Source of the DNA: Sandaracinaceae bacterium
Lineage (GTDB): Bacteria; Myxococcota_A; Polyangia; Polyangiales; Houyiibacteriaceae
Direction: 5' to 3'
Assembly: GCA_016706685.1 (NCBI GenBank)
Contig: JADJJE010000001.1
Span: forward strand, 744,001 to 808,000
Length of the DNA stretch: 64,000 bases
Shown here: in pieces, positions 1-9,722 of the stretch
Numbering within the stretch: position 1 is the stretch's first letter
Layout of the letters: each line of letters starts with the position of its first letter
Notes under the pieces: model-generated
Seen by the model: only the letters and a program-made list of their open reading frames with translations
What the model was told of the DNA's origin: nothing
The model's database searches: none
Translations under genes and position numbers: made by a program

Positions 1-1223
<1,223 letters not shown>

Positions 1224-1359
1224 GAGTGCGCCCTGGGGTGGGCAACGGCACGCGCTGTCGCGAAGTAGCGTGGGGCGGCCGGGCGGCTCGACCTTGGCGC
1301 GCAGAAGGCCCTGCCGCAACCGCAACCCTCCACACCGAGTGCGGCGGCTGTCGCGAGCT

Positions 1360-1545
1360 TCAGTCGTCCGTGGGCGTCAGCGACAGCTGCCCAGGCAGCT
1401 CGTCCGCATGGCGGCGCAGCACGAGGTCGATGCCTTCGCGGATGTACACCGCGATGGGCACCTTGGTGCGGTCGTGCAGAACCTTGAGCTGCTCGTTCTG
1501 CTCGGGGGTGATGTACACGGTCGTGGAGATCTTCTTGCGCGCCAT
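1360..1545 (-). CDS. Small ribbon-helix-helix DNA-binding protein
   Basis: This is a 61-residue protein beginning MARKKISTTVYITPEQNEQL. A basic N-terminal strand (KKISTTVYI) is followed by two predicted helices ending near IREGIDLVLRRH, the layout of CopG/Arc-type ribbon-helix-helix repressors, which bind operators as dimers through the N-terminal strand. No toxin-like gene lies beside it, so it looks like a stand-alone regulator and not an antitoxin. The ATG at 1545 was chosen because longer in-frame extensions run into the divergent upstream region and lack the family's N-terminus. A promoter-like sequence with a CATG-G-CATG core lies 46-74 bp upstream, compatible with autoregulation. The fold assignment is by pattern only; the target is unknown. 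Confidence 0.8.
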   Translation of the reverse strand: MARKKISTTVYITPEQNEQLKVLHDRTKVPIAVYIREGIDLVLRRHADELPGQLSLTPTDD

Positions 1546-1590
1546 CTGCACCGTTGTCCGCGTTGGTGCTCGCGGCCTGCGAGCCTTGTG

Positions 1591-1619
1591 AACATACATG
1601 GCATGACGTGTACTGTCAA
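1591..1619 (-). promoter_or_regulatory. Sigma-70-like promoter of the ribbon-helix-helix gene
   Basis: Read on the minus strand there is a perfect -35 TTGACA (1614-1619), a 17-nt spacer and a -10 TATGTT (1591-1596). The spacer holds CATGCCATG, two self-complementary CATG tetramers one base apart (1597-1605), a plausible operator for a small dimeric repressor. The start codon lies about 46 nt downstream of the -10 box. Seen directly in the sequence; activity is inferred. Confidence 0.6.
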
Positions 1620-1857
1620 CACCGGCGGGCGGTGGACGCGCCATGCCTCGGACCCGGGGCCTGCCGGACCGCACGCGGCTTGCCGAGGGGCTCGGCTTGG
1701 TCGTATGCTGCTCGGGCGGCTGGGGCCCATCACTCGCGGCGCGAGCGGACACCCGCCATCCTGAGACCAACTCATGCTCCACCTCTTGCACCCCGCCCCC
1801 GCCTCTCCAAGAGCGCGCCGCTTCTTCACGTCCCAGGGCGCCGCCCCGGCCTCCCGC
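1620..1857. other. Non-coding gap between divergent genes
   Basis: Upstream of the promoter of the minus-strand regulator and before the plus-strand lipoprotein at 1858. No further convincing promoter, hairpin or small ORF was found. Open frames here lack family features and ribosome-binding sites. Confidence 0.5.
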
Positions 1858-2694
1858 ATGATGTGGGCGGCGCTGGTGCTCTTGGCCGTCTCCGTGGCGG
1901 GCTGCAAGAACCGCGGCGGCTCGGACTCGTCCGGTGACGGGACCACGCCAGAGGAAGAGGAGGAGGTCCTGGCCAGCATGGACGACCGGGTGCGCTGCGG
2001 CAGCCTCGGGCCCATCACCGACGGCATCGACGTAAACAACGACGGGCGCGCCGACATCCAGCACCACACGGCGGGTGGCCGGATGCTGTGCCTCGAGATC
2101 GACATGAACTTCGACGGCCGCGTGGACGTCACGCGCTTTTTCGAGGCGGACGGCACCACCGTGCTGCGCGAAGAACACGACTACGACTTCGACGGTCGGC
2201 TCGACGAGATCGCCTACTTCACGGGCGGGGTCATCCGCCGCAAGGAGCTGGACACCACGTTCGACCACCGCGTGGACACGTGGATGTGGTGCGAGAACGG
2301 CTTCGTCTCGCGCGCCCAGCGTGACCGCCACAACCGTGGCCGCGCCGACGTGTGGGAGACCTACGCCGAGGGCATGCTCATGGAAGCCCACTACGACGAC
2401 AACAACGATGGTCGCGTCGAGAAGTGGGAAGTCTTCCGCAACGGCAGCCTGGTCGAGGTGCGCTACGACCTGGACAACAACGGCGACGCCGACCGCACGG
2501 ACAGCGTGCACCCCGATGACGCGGGCCCGCCCGAAGAGCGCTTGCGTTGCGACGGGACGGGAACGGTCCAGGCGGCCGAGACCGCAGGTGGCGACGCGCC
2601 CGATCCGGACGCCCCCCCGGCGACCGATGCGCCCCCCGCCGACGACGACACCAGCGAAGACACCTTCGTGCCGGACCCAGAGGAAGCCCCGTGA
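1858..2694 (+). CDS. Lipoprotein with Asp/Asn-Gly-Arg repeats (first of two paralogues)
   Basis: This is a 278-residue predicted lipoprotein. From the ATG at 1858 the signal peptide is MMWAALVLLAVSVAGC, with the lipobox VAGC; the next ATG at 1861 is equally possible. The body carries about seven copies of a roughly 22-residue unit with an acidic loop and an aromatic end, such as DVNNDGRADI, DMNFDGRVDVTRFF, DYDFDGRLDEI and DDNNDGRVEKW. These resemble calcium-binding thrombospondin type-3/dockerin-like loops. The C-terminus is a low-complexity Asp/Pro/Ala tail. Function is unknown; a calcium-dependent surface role is inferred. The next gene begins at the stop codon and encodes a shorter protein of the same design, so the two are probably co-transcribed duplicates. 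Confidence 0.8.
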   Translation: MMWAALVLLAVSVAGCKNRGGSDSSGDGTTPEEEEEVLASMDDRVRCGSLGPITDGIDVNNDGRADIQHHTAGGRMLCLEIDMNFDGRVDVTRFFEADGTTVLREEHDYDFDGRLDEIAYFTGGVIRRKELDTTFDHRVDTWMWCENGFVSRAQRDRHNRGRADVWETYAEGMLMEAHYDDNNDGRVEKWEVFRNGSLVEVRYDLDNNGDADRTDSVHPDDAGPPEERLRCDGTGTVQAAETAGGDAPDPDAPPATDAPPADDDTSEDTFVPDPEEAP

Positions 2695-2696
2695 GC

Positions 2697-3353
2697 ATGA
2701 CCCCGAGAACCACCCGCGTGTTCTGGCTGATGCTGTCTTGCGCTGCGCTCCTGGTGGGTGCCAGCGGCTGCAAGCGAGGCCAAGAGGAGTCCACCACCCC
2801 GGAGGAGGCCACCCGGCTTCCCACCGATCGCCCAGACGATCAGGGGCGCTGCGAGGCCAACGGCGAGCAGTACGAAGTGAGCGAGTACGACACCTCGGGT
2901 GACGACCTGCCGGACGTGCGCAAGGTGTTCCTCACGGTGGGCAGCGGGCGCCTGGCGCGCCTGGTGCTGGTGTGCCGCGAGGCCGACCTGAACGGCGACG
3001 GCGTGAAGGACGTGGTCCGCTTCTACACGGACGAAGGCCGCCCGCGCAGCGAGGAGTCCGACCGCGACTTCAACGGCGCCATGGACCAGGTGACCTACTT
3101 CGAGCACGGCCGCGTGGCGCGCGTGGAGCAGGACTCCAACGGTGACGGCCGCGTGGACACCAAGATCTTCTACGAGGCCGGCGTGCCCTCGCGCTCCGAG
3201 CGCGATCTCGCGGGCCGCAGCACCGCCGAGACGTGGCAGCCCGATCGCTGGGAGTACTACGAGGACGGTCGCCTGGTGCGCATGGGCACGGACATCGACG
3301 GCGACGGTCGCGTCGACGTCTGGGACCGCGACGACACGCGACGCGGGGCGTAA
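2697..3353 (+). CDS. Lipoprotein with Asp/Asn-Gly-Arg repeats (second paralogue)
   Basis: This is a 218-residue predicted lipoprotein, MTPRTTRVFWLMLSC followed by the lipobox GASGC. It shares with the upstream gene a post-lipobox segment rich in E, T and P (compare DGTTPEEEE and ESTTPEEAT), then repeats such as DLNGDGVKDVVRFY, DRDFNGAMDQVTYF, DSNGDGRVDTKIFY and DIDGDGRVDVWD. These are the same calcium-loop-like units in fewer copies and without the long acidic tail. A GTG at 2691 overlapping the preceding stop (GTGA) is an alternative, translationally coupled start. A conserved cysteine follows the linker in both proteins (RCGSL, RCEAN). Function is unknown. Confidence 0.8.
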   Translation: MTPRTTRVFWLMLSCAALLVGASGCKRGQEESTTPEEATRLPTDRPDDQGRCEANGEQYEVSEYDTSGDDLPDVRKVFLTVGSGRLARLVLVCREADLNGDGVKDVVRFYTDEGRPRSEESDRDFNGAMDQVTYFEHGRVARVEQDSNGDGRVDTKIFYEAGVPSRSERDLAGRSTAETWQPDRWEYYEDGRLVRMGTDIDGDGRVDVWDRDDTRRGA

Positions 3354-3361
3354 CCCCTCCC

Positions 3362-4192
3362 ATGGCACAACAGAGACTCCAGAAGGTGCTCGCCCAGGCG
3401 GGGATCGCCTCACGCCGGGGTGCCGAGAAGTACATCACTGACGGGCGCGTGCGCGTGAACGGCAAGATCGTCACCGAGCTCGGCGTCAAGGTCGATGACC
3501 ACCTCGACAAAGTCGAGGTCGACGGTCGGCGCTTGGTGCGTGACTCGCCGGTCTACTACATCCTGAACAAGCCGCGCGAGGTGGTGAGCACGCTCAGCGA
3601 CCCCGAGGGTCGCTCGTCGCTGGCCGACATCATCGAGAAGATCCCGGAGCGCGTGTTCCCGGTGGGGCGGCTCGACTACCACACCAGCGGCGCGCTCCTG
3701 CTCACCAACGACGGTGAGTTCTCGGAGGCGCTCCTGCGCCCGAGCGTGGGCGTCCCCAAGGTCTACGCGGCCAAGCTGCAGGGCCACGTGGACGTGCCCG
3801 AGCTGGACGCGCTGCGCAACGGCGTGAAGCTGGACGACGGCTACGTGACCAAGAAGGCCGACGTCTTCGTGCTGCGCACGGAGGACCGCTGCACCTGGGT
3901 GCAGATCACGCTGCGCGAGGGCAAGAACCGGCAGATCCACCGCATGGGCGACGCCATCGGCCACCGCGTGCAGCGCCTCACGCGCCTGGCGTTCGCCGGG
4001 GTGGACACCGAGGGGCTGCGCCCCGGACAGCAGCGCGCGCTCAGCAAGAAGGAGCTCGACACCATCAACAAGCTGTTCGTGGCGCCCTTCAAGAAGAAGA
4101 AGCGTGAGGGCGGTGCAGGCACGGGCCAGTACGTGCCGCGCGACCACGACCACGACCCCGACGACGAGCTGGTCGACGACGGCGACTACTGA
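3362..4192 (+). CDS. rluB: RluB/RsuA-family rRNA pseudouridine synthase
   Basis: This 276-residue cytoplasmic enzyme isomerises a uridine in rRNA; by analogy with RluB the target would be U2605 of 23S rRNA. An N-terminal S4 RNA-binding domain (QRLQKVLAQAGIASRRGAEK to about residue 60) precedes the catalytic domain with VGRLDYHTSG, where Asp105 is the expected nucleophile. LREGKNRQIHRM and a KPREVVSTLSD segment are also typical. The C-terminus is a Lys-rich then Asp-rich tail (KKKKRE, then DHDHDPDDE) outside the family core. The ATG at 3362 starts exactly at the S4 domain. RluB versus RluE/RluF specificity cannot be settled from motifs alone. Confidence 0.9.
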   Translation: MAQQRLQKVLAQAGIASRRGAEKYITDGRVRVNGKIVTELGVKVDDHLDKVEVDGRRLVRDSPVYYILNKPREVVSTLSDPEGRSSLADIIEKIPERVFPVGRLDYHTSGALLLTNDGEFSEALLRPSVGVPKVYAAKLQGHVDVPELDALRNGVKLDDGYVTKKADVFVLRTEDRCTWVQITLREGKNRQIHRMGDAIGHRVQRLTRLAFAGVDTEGLRPGQQRALSKKELDTINKLFVAPFKKKKREGGAGTGQYVPRDHDHDPDDELVDDGDY

Positions 4193-4207
4193 GGCGAGCC
4201 GCTCCCC

Positions 4208-5965
4208 ATGTCCGACCGCCCGCGCGACCCCTCGACCTCCGCCCTGTTCGGTGAGCCGCGGGTCGACGGCGACTTCAGCGCGGAGCGGCTGCGCTGGCTC
4301 ATCGACCTGCGCTGGGTGGCCATGGCGGGGGTGCTGGTGGCCGCGGGCTTCGCCATGTGGGGCAAGTACCCCGGCATCAACTGGCGCGTGATGCTGGCGG
4401 TGGTGGTGCTGGGCTCGTCCTACAACGCGCTGCTGCGGCGCAGCCTGCTGCGTGATGGCACAGGCCCAGTGGCGGCCGTGTCGCAGGCGCTGATCGACAT
4501 GCTGATGCTCACCGTGGTGCTCTGGTCGGCCGGCGGCATCCGCAACCCGTTCATGGGCTTCTACATCTTCCACGTGGCGCTCATCGCCGTGCTGGGGGGC
4601 CCGCGCGCCACGCTGGTGGCCGCCGCGGCCGCGTTCGGGATGGCGGGGCTGCTGGCCCTCACGCTGCTCGAGCCGCGGCTGCAGATTGGCGTCTGGGATC
4701 CGCAGCCGGCGTGGGACACGTTCGCGCACGTGGCCGCGTTCGTGGTGACGCTCACGGCGGCGTCGTACGTGGTGAGCCACGCGGCCCGCGAGGTGCGCGA
4801 TCGCGAGGAGGCGCTCAAGCGCGCGCGCGACCGGGCCGCCCTCGAGTACCAGGTCATGTCCAACACGCTGGACGAGCTGGCCGCGGGGCTCGAGGTGGTG
4901 GACCCCGACGGAAGCCTGGCGTGGCGCAACCGGCGCGCCGAGGAGCTGAACGCGGAGGTGGCCATTGGCGGCGCGTGGAGCTGCCCACCCAGCCGCGCCT
5001 GTCAGCGCGCGAGCAGTGAGTGCCCGGTGCATCAGGCGCTGCACGCGGGGGAAGGCGGCCGCTGTCGCTTCTCGCTCACGGTGGACCGCGGCGAGCGCGC
5101 CTTCGAGATGCTGTCGTTCCCGCTGGCGGGGCGCGCCGGGCACCAGCGCGTCATGAACCTGTACGTGGACCGCAGCGCCGCCATGGTGCAGGAGCGCCAG
5201 CTGGTGCTGGCCGAGCGCCTGGCCAGCTTGGGCCGCATCGCGCAGGGCGTGGCGCACGAGCTGAACACGCCGCTGGCCACCATCCGCACGCTGGCCACCG
5301 ACATGCGCGACGCCATCGCGCTGTACCGCAAGGCCGACGCAGACCAGCGCCCTGCCCTGGCCGACGAGGTGACGGCCGACGTGGACGAGTCCGCGGCGCT
5401 GATCCGGAGCGAGACGAAGCGGCTGGCCAAGATCACGCACTCGCTGCTGGCCGGCGGCGACCTGGTGCGCCCGAAGCTGGAGCAGGGCGTGTCGGTGGGC
5501 GCCGTGGTGGAGCGCGCGCGGGCGCTGGTGTGGGCGGGCCTGCGCGAGGGGCCCACGCTCACCGTGAACCCGGAGGTCTACGCGCTGCACGTGGCCGCCG
5601 ACGCGGACCGCCTGATGCAGGTGCTGGTGAACGCGCTGCAGAACGCCGTGGACGCCATGCGCGGGCACACGGATGCCGGCACGATCTACGTGCACGGCAA
5701 GGGTGACGCGAGCGAGGTGGTGCTCTACGTGGACGACGAGGGGCCCGGGGTGGATCCGGCCATCGTGGCCCGGCTGTTCGAGCCCTTTGCCACGACCAAG
5801 CCGCCCGGCGAGGGCACTGGGCTCGGGCTCTACACGTCGTACATGCTGGTGCGCGCGATGGACGGTGACCTGGCGCTGAGCACGCGCCCCGAGGGAGGCG
5901 CACGCGCCACGCTGCGGCTACCGGCGGCCGAGCCCCCCGAGACCGCCGTGACCACCTACTTCTGA
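4208..5965 (+). CDS. RegB/PrrB-like membrane sensor histidine kinase with Cys-rich PAS segment
   Basis: This is a 585-residue kinase. Residues about 25-190 hold around six hydrophobic segments including SAGGIRNPFMGF, closely like the GGLxNPF signature of RegB/PrrB redox sensors. A linker helix then leads to a PAS-like region (about 215-315) with a cysteine cluster: Cys259, Cys265, Cys272 and a further Cys near RCRFS, in SCPPSRAC and SECPVHQAL. The H-box is GVAHELNTPLATI with phospho-acceptor His350. The ATPase domain has NALQNAVDAM (N box), DDEGPGV and EGTGLGLYTS (G boxes). The response regulator gene follows after 66 bp. RegB kinases normally pair with the short regulator RegA, whereas the neighbour here is a sigma-54 activator. 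Redox sensing is inferred. Confidence 0.9.
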   Translation: MSDRPRDPSTSALFGEPRVDGDFSAERLRWLIDLRWVAMAGVLVAAGFAMWGKYPGINWRVMLAVVVLGSSYNALLRRSLLRDGTGPVAAVSQALIDMLMLTVVLWSAGGIRNPFMGFYIFHVALIAVLGGPRATLVAAAAAFGMAGLLALTLLEPRLQIGVWDPQPAWDTFAHVAAFVVTLTAASYVVSHAAREVRDREEALKRARDRAALEYQVMSNTLDELAAGLEVVDPDGSLAWRNRRAEELNAEVAIGGAWSCPPSRACQRASSECPVHQALHAGEGGRCRFSLTVDRGERAFEMLSFPLAGRAGHQRVMNLYVDRSAAMVQERQLVLAERLASLGRIAQGVAHELNTPLATIRTLATDMRDAIALYRKADADQRPALADEVTADVDESAALIRSETKRLAKITHSLLAGGDLVRPKLEQGVSVGAVVERARALVWAGLREGPTLTVNPEVYALHVAADADRLMQVLVNALQNAVDAMRGHTDAGTIYVHGKGDASEVVLYVDDEGPGVDPAIVARLFEPFATTKPPGEGTGLGLYTSYMLVRAMDGDLALSTRPEGGARATLRLPAAEPPETAVTTYF

Positions 5966-6031
5966 GCGCGCCCTTCGAGTGCGGAAAGGCGTCTTGCGTT
6001 TGGCACGAGGCCAGCGCACGGTGTGCGTCAG

Positions 6032-7459
6032 ATGAGCACCGGAAACGTCCTCCTCATCGATGACGACGCCGCCTTCCGATTCGCGATGCAGAAGGCGCTG
6101 CGACGCGCGGGCTTCGAGGTGAGGGAGGCCGCAGACGGCGAGAGCGCGCTCTCGATCCTCGCGAGCGGCGACGTGCCCGACGTGGCGCTCTTGGACCTGC
6201 GCATGAAGGGCCTCGACGGGCTCGAGGTGCTGCGCCGGCGGGGCGCGGTCCGCACGCGCATGATCGTGCTCACCGGCCACGGCACGGTGCAGGCCGCGGT
6301 AGAGGCCATGCGCCTCGGCGCATTCTCGTTCCTCGAGAAGCCCGTGGACGCCGAGCTGCTGCGCCCGCTCATCAAGCAGGCCGTCACCGAGAGCCGCCGC
6401 ACGGAGGGGCCCTCGGACGAGCGCCACGTCCCGCTGGTGGGCCAGAGCCCGTCCACGGCCGAGGTGCGCAAGTTCATCGCCACCGTGGGGCCCACCGACG
6501 AGACCGTCACCATCTTCGGCGAGACGGGCACCGGCAAGGAGGTGGTCGCGCAGCACCTGCACCTGGCCAGCCCCCGCCGCAGCGCGCCGTTCGTGGCGCT
6601 CAACGCGGCCTGCGTGCCGCGCGAGCTGTTCGAGAGCGAGCTGTTCGGGCACAAGCGCGGCGCGTTCACGGGGGCCAGCGCCGACCGTCTGGGCCTCTTC
6701 CGCGAGGCGCATGGCGGCACGCTGTTCATCGACGAGCTGGCCGAGCTGCCCATCGAGAGCCAGGCCAAGCTGCTGCGCGCGCTCGAGACGCGCCTGGTGC
6801 GGCCCGTGGGCGACAGCAAGGAGCACGCGGTGGACGTGCGCATCGTGGCGGCCACCAACTGCGACCTGTGGGCCGAGGTGCAGGCCGGCAATTTCCGCGA
6901 AGACCTGTACTTCCGCCTGCAGGTGTTCCCGGTGTTGCTCATGCCCCTGCGCGAGCGCCCGAGCGACATCCTGCCGCTGGCGGCGCACTTGCTGGAGCGC
7001 CTGGGTTACCGCGACGTCACGCTGGGCCCCGACGCCCAGCAGGCCCTGGTGGACTACCACTGGCCCGGCAACGTGCGCGAGCTGCTGAACGTGCTGCGGC
7101 GCGCGGCGCTGTTCGCGGAAGAGAACGAGATCCGCGGCGACCTCATGCGGCGCATGATCGCGGCGAGTGTGTTCGGGCACGCCGCCCCGAAGGCCATGCA
7201 CGTGCCCATCAGCCTGAGCAGCGCGCAGGCCACCGTGCGGGAGGAGCCTCTCGAGCCTGCAGCGTCGCAGCGTCCCAGCAGTGGCGAGCAGGACTCGGGC
7301 GAGCGCACCAGCCTGGCCGACGTGGAGCGCGCCCACATCGAGCGAGTGCTGCGCCAGATGGACGGCAACGTGACGCGCACGGCCACCGCGCTGGGCATCG
7401 ACCGGCGCACGCTGCAGCGCAAGCTCAAGACCTATGGGCTCGATGCCGCGCCCGAGTGA
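6032..7459 (+). CDS. NtrC-family sigma-54 response regulator
   Basis: This is a 475-residue activator. The receiver domain (1-120) has Asp10/Asp11, phospho-acceptor Asp55 in ALLDLRM, and the conserved Lys in FLEKPVD. The AAA+ domain has Walker A GETGTGKE, the sigma-54 contact loop GAFTGA and Walker B GGTLFIDE. The C-terminal Fis-type helix-turn-helix is NVTRTATALGIDRRTLQRKL. The ATG at 6032 is preferred over a GTG at 6023 because it begins the receiver strand. It is the likely partner of the RegB-like kinase immediately upstream. A GG-N10-GC arrangement (TGGCACG at 6001, GC at 6014) sits just before the start, so a sigma-54 promoter and autoregulation are possible but weakly supported. Targets are unknown. 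Confidence 0.93.
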   Translation: MSTGNVLLIDDDAAFRFAMQKALRRAGFEVREAADGESALSILASGDVPDVALLDLRMKGLDGLEVLRRRGAVRTRMIVLTGHGTVQAAVEAMRLGAFSFLEKPVDAELLRPLIKQAVTESRRTEGPSDERHVPLVGQSPSTAEVRKFIATVGPTDETVTIFGETGTGKEVVAQHLHLASPRRSAPFVALNAACVPRELFESELFGHKRGAFTGASADRLGLFREAHGGTLFIDELAELPIESQAKLLRALETRLVRPVGDSKEHAVDVRIVAATNCDLWAEVQAGNFREDLYFRLQVFPVLLMPLRERPSDILPLAAHLLERLGYRDVTLGPDAQQALVDYHWPGNVRELLNVLRRAALFAEENEIRGDLMRRMIAASVFGHAAPKAMHVPISLSSAQATVREEPLEPAASQRPSSGEQDSGERTSLADVERAHIERVLRQMDGNVTRTATALGIDRRTLQRKLKTYGLDAAPE

Positions 7460-7952
7460 GGGCCGCGTGCGGGCGGCGCTCGGCTGGCCACGGGTGGCGT
7501 GCGCCACGGGGCTCTGGGCGCTCACGGCGTGCAGCCCGGCGCAGACCAGCGCGCCGCCCAGCGTGCCCGTGGCCAGCGACCCACCGCCGCCGGTCTACGT
7601 GGCCACCTTTCGCCTCGAGGACGCGGGCGAAGACGCCGAGGGCACCCCACGCACGCGCGTGCTGTTCGTGATGCACAGCGCCACCGAGCCGTCGGTGACC
7701 GAGGAGCTGGGCAGCGAGGCGGGCGGCTGCGTGGAGCGCCCCGCCGACGAGCGCACGCTGATGCGCGTGAGCTGCTGGTGGGGCCCGAGTGAGAGCCACT
7801 GGGCCGCGCGGCGCACCCCGAGTGGGGTGGCCCTGCTGCGCGCCGAGGGCCCGCGCGAGTCCCTGCCGCCGGTGGGCGAGGGGCTCGCGTGGGAAGTGCG
7901 GGTGACGCTGCCGCTGCACAGCCGGGCGCAGGTCACGCGGCTGTCGGACTAG
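7443..7952 (+). CDS. Small predicted lipoprotein
   Basis: This is a 169-residue protein (ATG 7443; an ATG at 7434 would add three residues). Its hydrophobic signal region ends in the lipobox LTAC (GLWALTACSPAQ), followed by a Pro/Ser linker. The mature part contains Cys pairs in GGCVERP and SCWWGPSESHW. No family was recognised. The start lies inside the 3' end of the response regulator gene, so the two are probably translationally coupled, and the protein may be an accessory part of the two-component system. It ends 18 bp before a convergent gene. Confidence 0.65.
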   Translation: MPRPSEGRVRAALGWPRVACATGLWALTACSPAQTSAPPSVPVASDPPPPVYVATFRLEDAGEDAEGTPRTRVLFVMHSATEPSVTEELGSEAGGCVERPADERTLMRVSCWWGPSESHWAARRTPSGVALLRAEGPRESLPPVGEGLAWEVRVTLPLHSRAQVTRLSD

Positions 7953-7970
7953 CGCGTGACCTGCGAGGGG

Positions 7971-9722
7971 CTACTGCGAGACGCAGAACCGAAGGCCGGA
8001 GGCAGCCAGCGACACCGCGCCTCGATTCACTGAGGTTCCCACGACGATCTCGGCGTGGCCTGAGCCCACTTGGAGTGCCGACTCGATGGCGTAGACGCCG
8101 AAGAGGGTCCCGACTTCGGGGTTGTTGCTGCTGATGAAGGGCATGGGCCCGAGCACGCTGTTCAGTCCCAGTGCATCGTCCAACGTGAAGACGGAGAGCT
8201 GGATCTCGAGGAGCCCGTCACCGAGCCCGGCCGAGAAGAGGTAGATGGCGCCGCTGAGCACCTCGAAGTCGAAGTGCGTGAGCGCGGGTAGCACCGACTG
8301 GATGTCGGACGCGACGGCGGTGCAGTTGTCGAGCCCCGGCGCGGTGCACGTGTATTCGACGACTCGCAGGCCGCTGTCGTACGGAAGAATGCCGATGAGC
8401 CGACCCGTGGTCGGGTCGCGGGAGAAGCGCGCGGGCCCCGTCATCACGGCGGCCACCGTGGGTGGCGCCGCCACCGTGTCCGGGGTCGTGGCAACGGCAT
8501 CCCACACTTCACCCGTCAGCCCCTCGGCGTTCCGCCAGAACACGTGCTCGCCCTCGCCATCGAGGGTGAACTCGAGGTCGGACGGGATGGTGACCCAGGC
8601 GGCCGTGGCGGCACCCGACCTCAGCGACCGAAGCCGGCTGTAGCCGCTGAAGCCGGCGTTGTCGTCGCGGTAGATGACGTCGGGGTTGGTGCCGCCGATG
8701 ATCGCGAGCGGGGGCCGAAAGCCGGCTGACTGAAGCTCGTTCGCGGTCTCGATGAGATTGGTTCCGTCGTCCGCGATCAAGTAGACACGAGCCTCGCCGA
8801 GCAGGGCGACGTCGCCGCTCGCGGCGTAGTTCAGGTACCCGGCGCTCCCATCGACGGTAAAGCCGGTGACCTTGCCCGCATCGATGGGCCAGCCAACGCG
8901 GTTGCTCATGCGCGTGGCGAGGCCCTCCCACTCGTGGAGGACCGTGCTCGAGTTGAAGCCCTCGTACTGAGTTCGCGAGACCTGGGCCTCGCTGTCGTTC
9001 GTGCGAAAGCCGAAGACCCAATACGCGGCGTTGGGGTCACCCGTCAGCTCATCGAAGTAGTCCCCGGGCATGGCGACCGTGCTGAGCTGGGAGTCCACCG
9101 CCAGCTCCTCGGACACGAGCTGCACGGGCATGCGAGCGATCTCCGCGATGGTGGGCAGCAGCGCTCGCAGTGAGTCGTACTCGGGTGTGGCGCAGCCCTG
9201 GAACAGCCCATCGCCACACTTGGGTGCCGCCCCGGGGTACTGCTGAGCGTCGAGGTCGTTGCAGTCCGGGAAGATCGCGTCACACAGCGACAGCGTGGAC
9301 AGGAAGCCGTCCTGATCTCGGTCGCAGTTGAGGCAGGCGAAGCCACCCGCCGGGTGACCCGTGCAGATCTCGTCCGGGTTACACGCACCGCAGTCGGTCT
9401 CCGGATTGATGCACACCCCCAACGTTGGGTCGCACAAGCCGTTCGCGCAGTGGGTGTCCACCAAGCACTCCACGCAGGAGTTGTCGTCGACGCAGTACTG
9501 GCCCTGCTCACACACCGTTCCGTTGCAGGTGATGGGCCCCTGGTCGACGCTGCCCTGGTCCTCCACGGAGCCATCTTCGGTGCCGGAGTCCTCGGGGGGG
9601 CCCGCGTCCGTGCGCGCGACGTACTGCCCCGAGTCCACCACCAGGCTACAGCCCGAGATGGGCAGCAAAGCGATGAGCAGCGCTGTGACCGCCGAGCTCG
9701 CCATGACGTGGTGAGTACGCAT
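7971..9722 (-). CDS. Cys-rich lipoprotein with MopE-like metal-binding motif
   Basis: This is a 583-residue lipoprotein. The signal MASSAVTALLIALLPISGC has the lipobox ISGC, followed by an acidic Gly/Asp linker (DAGPPEDSGTEDGS). Residues about 60-130 are cysteine-rich, with EGF-like spacing (CEQGQYCVDDNSCVECL, CDPTLGVC). A DRDQDG...DCNDLDAQQYPGA motif follows, which in myxobacteria marks 'putative metal-binding motif' (MopE-like) proteins. The remaining roughly 400 residues look like a beta-propeller or beta-rich domain (repeated YRDDNAGF/VFWRNAEG blocks). It is the second gene of a pair, sharing one base (TGATG) with the upstream TPR gene. Role unknown; a surface or outer-membrane location is inferred. 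Confidence 0.78.
   Translation of the reverse strand: MRTHHVMASSAVTALLIALLPISGCSLVVDSGQYVARTDAGPPEDSGTEDGSVEDQGSVDQGPITCNGTVCEQGQYCVDDNSCVECLVDTHCANGLCDPTLGVCINPETDCGACNPDEICTGHPAGGFACLNCDRDQDGFLSTLSLCDAIFPDCNDLDAQQYPGAAPKCGDGLFQGCATPEYDSLRALLPTIAEIARMPVQLVSEELAVDSQLSTVAMPGDYFDELTGDPNAAYWVFGFRTNDSEAQVSRTQYEGFNSSTVLHEWEGLATRMSNRVGWPIDAGKVTGFTVDGSAGYLNYAASGDVALLGEARVYLIADDGTNLIETANELQSAGFRPPLAIIGGTNPDVIYRDDNAGFSGYSRLRSLRSGAATAAWVTIPSDLEFTLDGEGEHVFWRNAEGLTGEVWDAVATTPDTVAAPPTVAAVMTGPARFSRDPTTGRLIGILPYDSGLRVVEYTCTAPGLDNCTAVASDIQSVLPALTHFDFEVLSGAIYLFSAGLGDGLLEIQLSVFTLDDALGLNSVLGPMPFISSNNPEVGTLFGVYAIESALQVGSGHAEIVVGTSVNRGAVSLAASGLRFCVSQ

Noticed and set aside
1360..1545. Ribbon-helix-helix gene considered as an antitoxin
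   Set aside because: No RelE/ParE, PIN or other toxin-like small gene lies next to it.
3410..5695. A 761-codon open frame on the minus strand
   Set aside because: Antisense to the RluB and RegB-like genes, both well supported by motifs.
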